Source of the DNA: Siphonodentalium dalli
Taxonomy: Eukaryota; Mollusca; Scaphopoda; Gadilida; Siphonodentaliidae
Direction: 5' to 3'
NCBI GenBank assembly: GCA_032622095.1
Contig: CP136065.1
Span: 210,656,151 to 210,720,150 of the forward strand
DNA: 64,000 nucleotides
Below the pieces are notes generated by a model, which was not told the origin of the DNA, searched no databases, and saw only the letters and a list, made by a program, of their open reading frames with translations. Below are positions 23,391 to 35,823 of this stretch, in pieces (position 1 is the stretch's first letter; each line of letters opens with the position of its first letter). Both the position numbers and the translations under genes were made by a program.

Positions 23391-23898
23391 TACATGATTT
23401 TGACAAGATATTTGAAAGTTTAAAAAAAAATTTCAAATCATTGATGCAAACTGAGGTATTTCGACCCATGATATAGCTTAAATAATGAGAAAAAATAAGA
23501 AAGCAAAAGTAAAACAAACCTCTGCAATCAACTGTTTTATACATCACTTGGTTCATCTTTTAGTCAAAATCATAATAAAAAAACAACAATAACCAGGTTT
23601 ATTTTTTGTTTAAAAAAATAGGGGGGGGGGAGTCTTATGAACAGTACATGTAGGATAGGTTTGTAAACCAGGCTACCAGTATTAAATTACTGTTACCTTA
23701 GTTCTATTTTCTACAAAAGCTAAGATTTTAGGCCATTATTATCAAAGTCTTTTCTGCCCAGTCCAACTCAGGGAACAGCCTTGGTGCGACTTGGGAGACA
23801 TCTTCTCCCTAAAATGTGCCACTTCTCCCTATTTTTCTCCCAGGGAGAAGTTATTTCTCTCTTATTATATACCAGTGTGCATATTTCAAAACAGAACA

Positions 23899-24031
23899 CA
23901 GTAATGCCCTAATTAATCGACTCGCCGAGAGCTTTCCGATGAATGGCAACAAGCCATATTTTCGACTAAATCCTGAAAAGTTACCCATAATTCTGCTGTG
24001 GTTAAGAAGTCGATTAATTAGGGCATTACTG
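23899..24031. mobile_element. Tc1-like palindromic MITE, arm-deleted
   Basis: The left terminus CAGTAATGCCCTAATTAATC jumps directly to the inner right arm (GAGAGCTTTCCGATGAATGG), then runs to GGGCATTACTG|TA. One arm is lost, leaving a single-arm derivative. Confidence 0.85.
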
Positions 24032-24419
24032 TATTTGAAGTGTATTTACTGATTGTATTGGTGTACTTACTCATTATCATGGTAACATAAATGGGCTCTT
24101 GTATTGCATAACACGTAAAGGTGAGGATTGAGAATAAATTGAACTTCAGCATTTATCATGACTTCTCCATGATAATAGGCCACTTCTCCATAATATTCTA
24201 ATAGGGAGAAGTGAACTCTCCCAATTTGAATTAACTAGCCTGGTCACATGTTCAACTCATATTGTCAGTGCTTCAATTTGAGTACCAGGTTGATTTCTTT
24301 TCTGTTTTTCCAACAAGATGTGTTATCTTAGATAGCCCAAGATATCAGAGATGATACTAGTAGATGCATGTATGTATACAATTACGAGCTCTAGTATAAA
24401 GGTAATTATAAAAGATACG

Positions 24420-24735
24420 GATGACCTTTGCGATGAATATTGCTGTTAAAATACTCTTATCCGTTAAAACTGCCATAAACAGAAAGAATATTGAAATATA
24501 GACATATTTTGTTCTTATACCAATCATAAATATTGCGTAAATAGGATGTTATTGTTAAGATTGTATTCGATGTTGGCAAACAAAAGCCAAATTATGTTTC
24601 AGTACAGTTCGTACAAAGTGTGTGATAAGCAAAACACTCAACACCAGGGAGACCCTACTAATCGAACTTTGGTTAAACTACCACCATGCTGTTGTTTATA
24701 AACAAACTCTCGGCTCACACAGAGTGTGTTTTGTG
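24420..24735. repeat. Dispersed repeat (GCAAAACACTCAACAC family), copy 2
   Basis: It is colinear with 19660-20130 but shorter. The same blocks appear in the same order, with about 20-30% visible divergence. Confidence 0.6.
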
Positions 24736-27700
24736 GATTATATCGCATTCATACTAGCATTATATAACCTACAACCAAGGCCATCTGTGCCTAAGTTCTT
24801 CTTAGCTGCTTAATAACTGATCAAAAACTAAAGGTTTTATTCAAGGAACCCGAACGACCTTTATTTTTTTGGCGCCGACCCTAATTATTTTCTCGGTTGA
24901 CCAAAAAAATTATAATAATGGAAAGCCCTGATATGCAATGCCCGCCGATCACACACAGTTTACACCGAGTATGTTTCTCGCAATAATGCTATGAGTATGA
25001 ATACAGCTGTGGATACCCTGTGTGTCCACCCGACCATCCATTACTCAAAAAGATTGGCATAATAAAACATGACATGTCAAAATACTATCAAAATTCCATA
25101 CCACGGCGCCAAACTTGGACGCATAGACTTGAGTTGTTTCTGTGGTGCAACCGATGTGGCGGCACCCAGGTGAATTGAAGAAGTTTAAAACTGTGTTGCC
25201 CATACACATGTATGTGACACCTCAGTATGTCAATTGTCATCGCCCATTCAAACATTTAACTGGCATGGATAAAATCAAAAAAGAGTTTGTGTTGGCAGAT
25301 GAGTATTTCCTGGAACTGTTCCGTTTTCTCACAAACACGATGCAAGCATGGATTTACAAACATTTGCAAATCGCGATCCTTGTCATTGATATACAATGTA
25401 CATGTATCATTATATAAAGTTCAAATGAAAGTAAAATGCACATTGAATATTATCATCATACATACATGAAAATAAGGTGACTATTGCCTGATTTGACATG
25501 TACTGATGGGGCAATATTTATGATGTAAAAATAATAAAATATTATGCCAACCTTATTTTTTTTCATCATGTTCCCTGAATAAAAAAAATGTTCCCCTCGG
25601 CATAAGACTAAATCAAGCCCTGTTCCATTTGTGAGGTAGATAATACATCGGTTCATGGTTATTCCAAGTATAAGGACATGAGAATGCTCGATAGAAGATT
25701 TGTGTATAGAGGGTTAAATGTAGCACGCCATTAACTACACGCAACTTTGAAGTTCCCGGCATTGTTTCAGCTGTCAATTTATAAACTCCACCCATTGCCT
25801 GTTGTCAGTCCGCATTGATTGGCATTACATATGCAGGCATGAAAATAGAATGCAGTGATTCATCTTATATCTATGGAACTTTTAATGAGAGCCGTATGGA
25901 CATACCGGGTATGATTTTTTCAACTTCTTGGTGTGACAACTGCTAATAGACCGCGGTATAACCTCACGGTACTGTAGCTCCACCGCAGTGACCGTATCTA
26001 TACCGCGGTGGACACCTTATACTACCGGTAATATTGCGGTCAATACCAGGGTATCACCCCATTTTTCCGTCAAATGGCGTCAATTTGAGAATTTTTAAAA
26101 GTTTTGCAGTAGGGTTTATCTTTCTAGATTTGTTGGGGGGGGGGGATATTATTTAGATCATTTCGGAAAGACAGTCACATATCCTGTTTTGACTGGATAG
26201 CACCATTTCAATATTACAATCAGGATTTGCTACTATTGCATACCGGTAATTTCAAAGGCACCATTATTATATATAGCATGAAACTGGCCTATCCTGCATT
26301 GAACTAAGAAAATGCTGAGTTGGTAGTGTATACAGATATTATGTACTGAATGTGTTCCAGTATTAATACCCCCGTGTTCTCATTGTAGTACACAGCTATT
26401 ATGTAGCGAATGTGTACCAGTATGCATACACTGTATTCTCATGGCATTTTATTGAGTTGAGTAAATGGGTGTATTTAGCACTATATAAATGAAAGTTGGT
26501 ATTGATGAAACAATTTTGTTGCTAATTGCTCCCTCCCTAATCATCATTACCCTGGTATGAACTGCACGTAATCGTTAGAAGTATGCGGGTATCTTAATTA
26601 GGAGGGCTTGTTATAGCGTGGGAAAGCTATACTTGGCTGTGCAAGGCCCTATCAGGCTATCAGGTTATAGATACTAGTATATGCAGTTTTGTATAATAAT
26701 CCTTTTACTTTAATACATGGTCCAGTGCTTTCATTTGAATTCATATGATACATGTAGTTACAGTATGGCATTATTTGACCTAACTTGACCATATGTGGTA
26801 TCGCTAAAATAAAATTAATTGGAATCATCAAAATAATAAAAAATTTAGTTCATAAAAAATTTGCATTGACAGTTTTTTTTTTCTTGGATAAATTTCCTTG
26901 TCAAATAAAAATGATTAGTGAATTTTTCATGATGGAGGCTAAAATTTGAAATTACTTCCCTCTAATGATGGAGATAGGAATATATTATAAAATTGTAACA
27001 CATAATGGCATCAACATACTAGTATTCATGTGATTTCTTTGAAATTTTCAATTAACCACCAACATCATGAACACTGCAATGTGCCCATACTATTTGTTTA
27101 AAGGAAAAGGCGAGCACATTCCATTTGAGTACGCATGCACTGAACTGTTTGTCCTTGTTACTGCATCCAATGCATGTAAATGTATATTCTATTAGACTAT
27201 AAACATGTCCCTGGCCTTTATGGACTATTACAAATGAAGTCTATTTCCATAGTACCAACGATTTAGTAATCTAATGGCAGTTGTTCAATGACCAGATAGA
27301 GATTGTTTTCCTTTGAAAATCTCGTGGCATGGTTGTTTTGTCTTTACATTGTATATTTATAACTGTTTCTGTCAAGTTGTTAAAATGCAAATATGTGGAA
27401 AATCAAGAGTATTTGCGCGCTGTTGCACACCTAATGGTGTGGAATATATCCTTCTAGTACATCAAAGAAGCAGAACTACATACTGGTATTATATATGGTA
27501 ATTTCATGCTAAATGTAACTATAACTCAATTATTAAAGGCGCATTGTGCACTCATTTCAGTGTGTGAGAATTACAATTTAGTTCACACGATTCTCTAGGC
27601 CTTTAGATTACCATTAAAGTAGGCCTAATTTTGGCATATCATGATGAACCATGGTTCAGCCTTGTATGAGGATAAAATGTCAAAATTTAAACCAAAAGCT

Positions 27701-27944
27701 TGAATTTCTTGCATTAGATTTTCCAGAATGATCAATTACAGGATAAGTTTTCATTGATATCAACTTATTTGGAATCGTTTCATTATTTCTCAGTGCTACA
27801 GGTATATACATGTAAATACAGCTACCGTTATGCAATTGCAAAACATCCATTCTCATGTTTATGTGAGGTAGATTTCCATATTTTGTGCACAGCGTTTATC
27901 GGCATGAATTTGGGGGAATATAAAGGCTTGCATTTCTCAGTATA
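24736..27944. other. Intronic sequence with little assignable content
   Basis: A CCGCGGTATA-rich palindromic cluster lies at about 25950-26060 and a G run at 26136. A 91-codon ORF at 25142-25417 has no recognisable domain. Otherwise nothing is seen apart from the 65-bp duplication noted separately. Confidence 0.4.
26325..26432 (+). repeat. ~65-bp imperfect duplication
   Basis: ACAGATATTATGTACTGAAT and GTGTTCCAGTAT recur as ACAGCTATTATGTAGCGAAT and GTGTACCAGTAT. Confidence 0.8.
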
Positions 27945-28840
27945 CTGGAGAGCAAGGACATGAAAGGCCTAGAATTTTTAATACCGTTACCTGGTAAATA
28001 AACAACATGAGCAAGGACATAAAAGGCCTAGATTTAGTACCATTACCTGGTAAATAATTAACATAAGCAGTGACATAAAAGGCCTAGATTTAGTACCTTT
28101 GCCTGGTAAATAATTAACGTAAGCAGTGACATAAAAGGCCTATACTTAGTACCATTACCTGGTAAATAATTAATGTAAGCAGTGACATAAAAGGCCTAGA
28201 TTTAGTACTGTTACGTGGTAAATAATTAAAATAAGCAAGGACATAAAAGGCCTAGATTTATTACTGTTATCTGGTAAATAATTAACGTAAGCAGTGACAT
28301 AAAAGGCCTAGATTTAGTACTATTACTTGGTAAATAATTAAATTACGCAAGGTCATAAAAGGCCTAGATTTAGTACTCTTACCTGGTAAATAATTAACGT
28401 AAGCAATGACATAAAAGGCCTAGATTTAGTACTGTTACATCGTAAATAATTAAAGTAAGCAAGGACATAAAAGGCCTATATTTATTACTGTTATCTGGTA
28501 TTAACATAAGCAAGGACATAAAAGGTTTAGATTTAGTACTGTTACCTGGTAAATATACTGAAGTTAGCAAGGACATAAAAGGCCTATAATTAGTACCATT
28601 ACCTGGTAAATAGCTAATGTAAGCAAAGACATAAAAGGCCTAGATTTTGTACTGTTACCTGGTAAATAACTAACATAAGCAAGGGCATAAAAGGCCTAGA
28701 TTTAGTACTGTTATCTGGTAAATATACTGAAGTGAGGAAGGACATAAAATGCTTAAATTTACTACCATTTCCTGGAAAATATACTGAAGTGAGCAAGGAC
28801 AAAAAGACCTGGATTTAGTTCTGTTACCTTGTAAAAAACT
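27945..28840 (+). repeat. Minisatellite, ~57-bp unit, about 16 copies
   Basis: The unit reads roughly GCAAGGACATAAAAGGCCTA then GATTTAGTACTGTTACCTGG and TAAATAATTAACGTAA. Copies are diverged by a few substitutions and small indels. The ORFs with repeated MSLLT...YLPGNS on the minus strand arise from it. Confidence 0.95.
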
Positions 28841-29509
28841 AATGACATTGCAATTTTCTTTTTAATAGCACATGTACGAATATGACAAAGTGCACAATCG
28901 ACATGGATATATTGTTGCATGCATACTGGTACCGGTATATAGTCAATGTATTATCGTAGATTTTTTGCATGGGCTACTCTGCAATAATGCACCAAAAATA
29001 AGATGGAGTTATTGGTTTTCACATAATGGTACATACAAATGTGACATGTATGATTCTAGCTCAATCTCATAGAATTTAAATTAAGTCAAGGCAATTTTAG
29101 GTTATTTAAGATTTCATTTTGGATTGAGTCCAGAATCATCAGTGTCTAGAATGTTCTGCTGGAACGCGAGAACACGAACACAAGTTAACGTGCCCAATGA
29201 TCAAATAGAAATCTCACGAATCCGTCCGTCAATGCGTGTTTTACCAATTACCTAACATTGTCTTATATTAATTGCCCACAAATATATCAAGCATCGGTGA
29301 TAAACCTTGTCTAAACAGTCCGTGAGCTGGTGTGTTCCATTCACTGACTTGGTGTAAGGGGACTCAAAGGATGTGTTGGATCATCACACCAGTGTTAGTC
29401 AACAAGGAACAACAAAGCTACTCTGAGGTTCCATAGGAAACCATCCAGACAACCATCTCACTTATCCGAGCAACACTCTAAAGCATCCATGTTTACTGCA
29501 TGTGCTGCA
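28841..29509. other. Unassigned intronic sequence
   Basis: No protein, RNA or repeat family is recognised. Confidence 0.4.
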
Positions 29510-29958
29510 AACCTGAGTTTATTGTGCCTGTCATTTGCAGAATGAGGTCCCCAGCAGGTGAATTTAGTGACGCTATCCTGCATAGCGGGCTAGCATAACA
29601 AAATTCACCCTCTGGGGACCTCATTCTGCATGGCCTCATCTGCTTTGGTAGACACAGACTCAGATTGAAGTTCCCAAATGGTGAATATTGTGATTTACAC
29701 CCATTGGGAACCTCGATTATGCAATGTGTCATCTGCCAATTTGGGGAAACAGAGAAACTAAACTAAAGAAGAAATAGAATCTACATGTATGTGAAGAAGT
29801 TTCTACAGAAATTTTATAATAAACTTTCCAGAGAAGATGAGGCCTAAGCAGAATGAGGTACCTAGAGGGTGAATTTAGTGATGCTAGCCCACTATGCGGG
29901 ATAATGTCACTAAATTCACCCTCCAGGGACCTCATTCTGCAAACGACAGGCACACTAA
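29510..29958. mobile_element. hAT-like double-hairpin MITE, copy 3
   Basis: This is the long form: hairpin at about 29533-29630, spacer containing CCCATTGGGAACCTCGATTA, second hairpin at about 29850-29942, then the inverted end TGCAAACGACAGGCACACTA. There is no transposase. The ORFs here are hairpin shadows. Confidence 0.85.
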
Positions 29959-30314
29959 ACTCAGGCTGCATGTGGTTGTTCATATGTAGCTACTGTGTGT
30001 TTGTCAAATGTCCACGGTCATGCAATAAGAGAAACCCCATTGTCTCTTAAAATGTAATAAATTCCAAGCTGTCATACTCAATGTCATACCATGTTCACTG
30101 AAATTAATCACAACAACTCATAAACTGGGGCCCCCAACAGTGGCTCAGTAAGATGCGTCAGGCTGTCACAATCTACCAGTACCCAGCGATGGCAATGTGA
30201 CCATATGTTTTCCAATGTGTGTGCATGTATTACAATACATGGATTTGTCATTCAAACAAATTGACAGTAACTTGGTATGTGTATCTGGGGAAAATTTGTC
30301 AGCTTTTTATGTGT

Positions 30315-30334
30315 GGGGGGGGGGGGGGGGGGGG
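30315..30334 (+). repeat. Poly-G tract (20 bases)
   Basis: There are 20 consecutive Gs, interrupting an otherwise unassigned AT-rich region. Confidence 0.95.
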
Positions 30335-30601
30335 AGTGGTGGTGTTGGTGGTTTCTATGTGTATTTTAGTGATTTTCCTATTATATTATTCCTCCTATGC
30401 AGATCTTTACTCTACCAATAAATCTGACAAGATGTATGTACATGTACATGTATGGCCTGATGGCCAAAATGACATTGAACCTACATTTGTTCAGTCCAAA
30501 TTTTACGGATACCCAGATATTTTTTTCAGAGTGTATTAGTACAAATGCGTTGTCAAAATGAGTTTCTTAAAAAATTCTCTGTGAAAGTAAAAAACATATT
30601 T

Positions 30602-30720
30602 TGTGGTTGTTCCGTAGCCCTGTTGTCTACGATATGTCGTGGACACCGTCATTGCAAATAAAGCTAGCTGAAGTGGTCGTAGGTTCAACTCCTGGTTCAA
30701 TCCGAGAATTCACTTATACA
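30602..30720 (+). repeat. Degenerate SINE-like tRNA-derived sequence
   Basis: GGTCGTAGGTTCAACTCCTGG (about 30679-30699) contains a good B box. The A-box region is poor. No AATC tail is seen. Confidence 0.35.
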
Positions 30721-31921
30721 AAAACTCTATACCGGGTATTTGTTAGTGATTTCGCCATGAGTGTTGTAAATACCATCCAAAAAAGGCCGAACTCTGTCGA
30801 AAAATGGATGAAAATTAATAATTGTGTACCATCTCATTGCTATTTGCATTAACACAGACCAATACAGCTCAATACATAGTACTAATAAAAATATCTGTTG
30901 TGCGCAAGAAGTGAGAGGACATACCGGTATTTAAAATGAAAAACACTCACGCTATAAAAACATTGCATTGAGATCACACGGACCTACTACACATCAAATG
31001 GTTTAGACCACAAAACCACTTGCCCGGGTGTCTTCAAATAAACGCGAGATATGCTTTATACTGCAAACACTTCAGCAGACTATTTGATTGTACTACGGGA
31101 CAGCTCTGAAGAAGCAATCGTCTCAATTCTCAATTTGTCAGTGAATCTCCAAACCACTGTCAATACGACTCAATATCCTTCTGTTTGTGAACAGGGTCTT
31201 TAAATGTCATTTGTAAATGTAGCGTAAGCTTTACGATTCTTCTGTGTATAGATATGAATTGTTTGAATTTCCAAGATTTGACCTCCACTAGGGCTAAGTT
31301 AGGTATTACTGAATTGAAATTCTTCTCATTCATTAGTTTCTTCAATGCTGATAGATTGTAGCACCCCACTTATATAGATAGTTGAACAAGTTGTACCAGG
31401 ATTTTAAATTAAATAAATTGGCGACTTTAAAAGGACCCAATGCATTCGAAGTGGGTATACGTGTAATTGCAAAATGATAAAAGTCTGTAAAATCAACCCT
31501 ACAAAGAAGAACATGAAGAAATAGATAATCTTTGTTCTTATATTAATTATTGATACGGTAGCTCTCTAATAACGAAATTACACTTGTTGAAACCATTTGT
31601 ACTGGTATGTAAACAAAACTGTTACAGCGATTTGTCAACAAACATCGCTAATTGCGTAGTAAGTTCAAAATATTTAGTCTAAATTTCATTTTCAGAATTT
31701 TTTCATTCCTTTGACCTTTTCCAATGTTTATCATCAAGTTATGATTAAACTTTAATATCTTATTGTACAAATTGGATTTTGATCATTAATGTCTTTGTAA
31801 CAGTAATGTTTAGATAACAATTGTTTCAACAAGCAAAATTGCGTTATTAACTTATTAACGAGCTATCATATATATCAGATATAAATTTTTATCACATTCT
31901 GTTATGAATATATTGCCTGTA

Positions 31922-32027
31922 CAGTAATGCTCTAAGTAATCGACTTCTTAACGACAGCAGAATTATGGGTAACTTTTCAGGATTTAGTCGGAAATATGGC
32001 TTGTTGCCATTCATCGGAAAGCTCTAC
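31922..32027. mobile_element. Tc1-like palindromic MITE, left half
   Basis: TA|CAGTAATGCTCTAAGTAATC runs through to TCATCGGAAAGCTCT and stops near the palindrome centre. The right arm is missing. Confidence 0.85.
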
Positions 32028-32601
32028 TGAAATTATTACACACCTATTTCCATCTCTCAGTTGATTACGTTGCTCAGCCTGTAGAGCGATTCCGATAGCT
32101 TGCGTGTCATAAATGATTTCATGCATGAAAACCCAACCCAAACCTGTACAACAATAATGATTTAACCTCGTAATATGTTGCATAGTTGTCTAATTGGCAT
32201 GGAAACCAAACAAAAGCAATTGCTTGATACCAAATAATATTGATTGCTGGTGTGTAATAAATACAGAACCCCACAGACATTTGAAGGAGTTAACTTGATC
32301 ACAATTTTTTTATCAAACAAATTAAGACTCGAGTAGGACAGCTCTAACATTGCGCCACAACAAACTCGTGCGATAATGTTCAACACATTCATTAAATGCT
32401 GTGCAATTCAGTCTATTTACAGCCTCAAAGACCTTTTTTCCTCCTGTTATTTTTGGATGAAGATCACATGTATGGTAATTTATCAGTGACAAATTACGTT
32501 TGACAACTTTGGCCTAAAATCTATTACGTTTTCAGTATGTTTGATACATTCTCATGATTCTACTAAGCTCTAGTAATGACATTTCACATGTGTATTTTTA
32601 G

Positions 32602-32729
32602 GAGCTGGACATCATCTTTACCTACCTACATGGTATGGAAGCTCTTAGTAATCTACGGGAACCAGCATTGAGAGCTCTATGTAAGACTGTCAGATATGAG
32701 CACCACGATGCTAACGATATACTGTACTG
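32602..32729 (+). CDS. RAPGEF2: RAPGEF2/6-type Rap GEF, second coding exon (start of the cyclic-nucleotide-binding-like domain)
   Basis: The exon is 128 nt (42 codons plus 2 nt) between an acceptor TTTTTAG (32595-32601) and a donor TG|GTAAGTG at 32730. It encodes ELDIIFTYLHGMEALSNLRE followed by PALRALCKTVRYEHHDAND and ILY. The YLHGMEALSNLRE block is nearly identical to vertebrate RAPGEF2 and is diagnostic of PDZ-GEF proteins. It forms the helical lead-in to the first cyclic-nucleotide-binding-like domain, which in this family does not bind cAMP in the usual way. The exon starts in phase 0 and ends in phase 2, so the last codon (TG|C, Cys 66) is split with the exon at 44509. The reading frame is open throughout and conservation is clearly at protein level. 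This is the strongest gene evidence in the window. Confidence 0.95.
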
Positions 32730-33062
32730 GTAAGTGTACTACGTCAGACAAAATAGGAATAAACCATTAGGTTGATTAATAGGGTATTCGGGATCTTCAA
32801 ATCTCATGTAAACTGGGACGCTATGGCTGTTGTTTTGTTTACAAGGAGATTACTGGCAAAGTTTGTTCAAAGAAAGAAAAACTAAAAAAATTGGATATTG
32901 TATGGTTTATTTTGAGTAATATGCATCCACATGCTCAACAGATAAAATCAGGAGATCTTGTGAATCCTAATCAACATTTCGGGGTTCATGGTGCCCAGAT
33001 GACATTTTGACGTTCTCGGTAACCAGAAACTTTGGCACCAATTTTCCAGATTGATTATTTTT

Positions 33063-33420
33063 TAGCCATTTCGCCGGCTGCTACACCTAGAGAGTTTAAC
33101 TGAAACTAAATGATAGACGGGTAAAATACTCTTGAACAAGGCAAGAATCTAATCTGTTGACTTAGAATATTTTCATTTTTCTCAGTAAATTTTTTTTACC
33201 AATTATTTGCGGTGAAGAAGATGTTGAATCTGTTATTTTATTATTTTAACTTAATGTTAAAGGGGTGGGTGGGGGGTATCCTTAGTCACATTGGGACTGT
33301 CACACCTCTAGTTTTAGCTATTTCGTCGGCTGCTACACCAATAGAGTTTAACTGAAGTTAAATGATAGACCGGTAAAATACTCTTAAAGAAGGCTAGAAT
33401 TAAATTTGAGTTGGCTATTC
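33063..33420 (+). repeat. ~105-bp direct duplication (GGCTGCTACACC...)
   Basis: GCCGGCTGCTACACCTAGAG (33072) recurs at about 33324 as GTCGGCTGCTACACCAATAG. Both continue through AGTTTAACTGAA, ATGATAGAC and GTAAAATACTCTT. The spacing is about 250 bp. Confidence 0.8.
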
Positions 33421-33933
33421 CTCTCTGAGCAGTGCACTCGGTGCAAGTTATTGTTTCATTTGGACTCGATTGAATTTGAAGTTCCATTAATTTCACCCTT
33501 ATTGGCCCTAATTAATTGCAACAACCTATTTGTTTTCCATTTTCTGCTCATGAAACTCAATTAATTTCCCAGAATAGTGTCTTATTTTAGGATATCTTGT
33601 TTTTCTATTCTGGCTCTAAGGCAATTAACGTTAATTTAGAATTCTATTTAAAATGTTTCCTTTTGCAAAGAACAAACTGAGTAAAAGACTTGGGGCCGCA
33701 AATTTGTTATTATTGCTTTTTAATGAGGCTTAATGCACTAATTTAGTTTATCAGTTGGAACGAATCTAGCACAAGCTGGCTTCTTAAGGTGGTACTGAGG
33801 CGACCATTTTTCCACCCCTTGCACTAGGCTTGCAGAAATCTCAGTTGATGACTGCTGGAAATGCAAAAGATTTGATACCACCAATTTGCATTCATAATAA
33901 ACTAAATGTCTTTTCAGAACTCTATTTAATGCT

Positions 33934-34272
33934 GAAGGTCCCCAGAGGGTGAATTTAGTGACGCTATCCCACATAGCGGGCTAGCATTACTAAATTCACC
34001 CTCTGGGGAATCTCATTCTGCATGGCCTCATCTGCTATGGGAGACATAGACTCAGATTAAAGTTCCCAAATGGTGAATATTTTGATGTACACCCATTGGG
34101 AACCTCGATTATGCAATGTGTCGTCTGCCAATTTGGGGATATAGAGAAATTTTATAATAAGCCTAAGCAGAATGAGGTCCCCAGAGGGTGAATTTTTAGT
34201 GATGCTAGCCCACTATGGGGGATAGCGTCACTAAATTCATCTTCTGGAGACCTCACACTAAACTCAGGCTGA
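33934..34272. mobile_element. hAT-like double-hairpin MITE, copy 4 (truncated ends)
   Basis: It starts abruptly inside the first hairpin (GGTCCCCAGAGGGTGAATTT at 33938). It keeps the spacer and a second hairpin, then ends at CCTCACACTAAACTCAGGCT. Both terminal inverted repeats are incomplete. Confidence 0.75.
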
Positions 34273-35017
34273 AAATTATGAGGTAATTAAAAAAAATCTG
34301 AACTGTAATGGCCTTTACATGTAATTTCAATATTACTGACCTGTAGGAGCTCTGTATCTGTTTCGATATAAACCAAGTCGGTGCCACCTTAATAATTGTG
34401 TCACATTGTTAACTAGGTAAAAGGTATATCCTCTACTTCCTGAAGGGTATGGTTAATTATCCTGTAACAAACATAAACAATGGTGTATTATATGGAAACA
34501 GTCCGAGATGAATGTTTCATCTTTCCTCACACTGACATTGAGTGAGCTATAGTCACTCTATTTAGTAACAGGCTGTGTTGAGAATGATACAGATCATACC
34601 ACTGACGCCAGTTGTTTGACATGGTGGTCTCTAGAATGTTGCCGCTGACGCCAGTTACAAATGTATTTGACATGGTGGTCTTCATCGGTTGATTACCCCT
34701 TCTTTTTGTTATTTTGCTGGAATTACTTGCCAACTTATGTTAAGACTTCAAACTGCTGATGTACTTTATGTTTGTACCCCAGTTCCACAATCACCTTATT
34801 TCTTATATATAGGTATAAGGGTTTTTGATAGCAATTTACCTTGACCTGTGAGCTATGTAAAACATCCCCATATATGGCAGATTTTTGGTATGCCAAAAAA
34901 CATCAAGGCATTTGTAGTTAATTTGTACCTTGTTGTTACGTCGGGTACATTGGTTACAACCATAGATTGTCATTCAGTTAGTCTATGTTTCTAACATTTA
35001 CTCAAATTATCGTTATT

Positions 35018-35610
35018 TAATGAAAATTCTTCTTAGAAATCCCAGTGTAAATGGGTACATTGGGTGCAAATTAGAAAACATATTCACTGAAATAATTTAC
35101 AGCCCATGGGTACACAGGGTTATTTTTCGTTACTTAACCCTTTCAGTGCCAGGGGGCCGATCTCATCGGCCCTAATTTACGGTCTGTAAAATCGGCCCTT
35201 AAGCATGCTATAGCAAATTTAAAAACAAACTGGTTAAAACCTTAGGGGCATGTTATAACTCAAAACTATCACCAAGTATTCATAGTAATAATTTTAATGC
35301 CCATGAAAAACGTGAGATTCCCTGGCACTAAACCTACAAAATAAGTCTGTTAAAGAATATAAGAAAAAATTATTAAAATTGTAAAAAATTCTAAAAAATA
35401 ATACCAAATGATGAAAAATACAAAAATCGGACTTGGCACTGAAAGGGTTAACCTATCAGTTCATGTTATATTGGGTACTTTTTCTTCTTCTTAGAAATCC
35501 CAGGGTACATTGGGTACCAATTAGAAAACATATTCCCTGAGCTAATTTACAGCCCATGGGTACACATGGTTACTTCTGGTTACTTTGCAGTTAATGTTAC
35601 ATTGTGTACT
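35018..35610 (+). repeat. ~140-bp tandem duplication split by a piggyBac-like MITE
   Basis: CTTCTTAGAAATCCCAGTGT (35028) recurs as CTTCTTAGAAATCCCAGGGT (35487). Both continue GGTACATTGGGT, AATTAGAAAACATATTC and TTTACAGCCCATGGGTACAC. The MITE 35134-35451 lies at the junction. Confidence 0.8.
35134..35451. mobile_element. piggyBac-like MITE (TTAACCCTTTCAGTGCC family), 318 bp
   Basis: The left TTAACCCTTTCAGTGCCAGG and right TTGGCACTGAAAGGGTTAA are inverted with TTAA at both borders. A GGCCGATCTCATCGGCC palindrome lies near the left end. The right interior AAAAATCGGACTTGG is shared with 37451-37664. Confidence 0.9.
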
Positions 35611-35823
35611 TTTTTATAACAGATAGGTAAAATATAGGTCAAGTTCAGATTTGGGTTTCAAGGGTTTGCCTGCCAATGTTCACCAGAGTACTTGCCCCTT
35701 GTTGGAATTACCACAGGCATATTTTGCCATGCCTAGTTATGCTCTTGTTTCAACTATTTGTTGGAGGGGGGTCACAATGTCCACCACTTTTCCGTATATC
35801 TAGTATACAGTACATTTATTATA

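Larger units (their letters stand above)
22527..32601 (+). other. RAPGEF2: Intron 1 of the RAPGEF2/6 gene (phase 0, 10,075 bp)
   Basis: It is bounded by GTCAGT at the 5' end and TTTTTAG at the 3' end and joins two exons in frame. It contains two copies of the double-hairpin hAT-like MITE (the first starts about 45 bp after the donor), Tc1-like MITEs at 23178 and 23899, half a Tc1-like MITE at 31922, the ~57-bp minisatellite and a degenerate SINE-like sequence. No further coding segment is recognised. Confidence 0.8.

Noticed and set aside
25142-25417. A 91-codon ORF with plausible composition
   Set aside because: No known domain, no splice-site support and no homologous copy in the window. 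Left unannotated.
27945-28840. Regular repeats that might suggest a CRISPR array
   Set aside because: The whole ~57-bp unit is repeated with no unique spacers, and the genome is eukaryotic.
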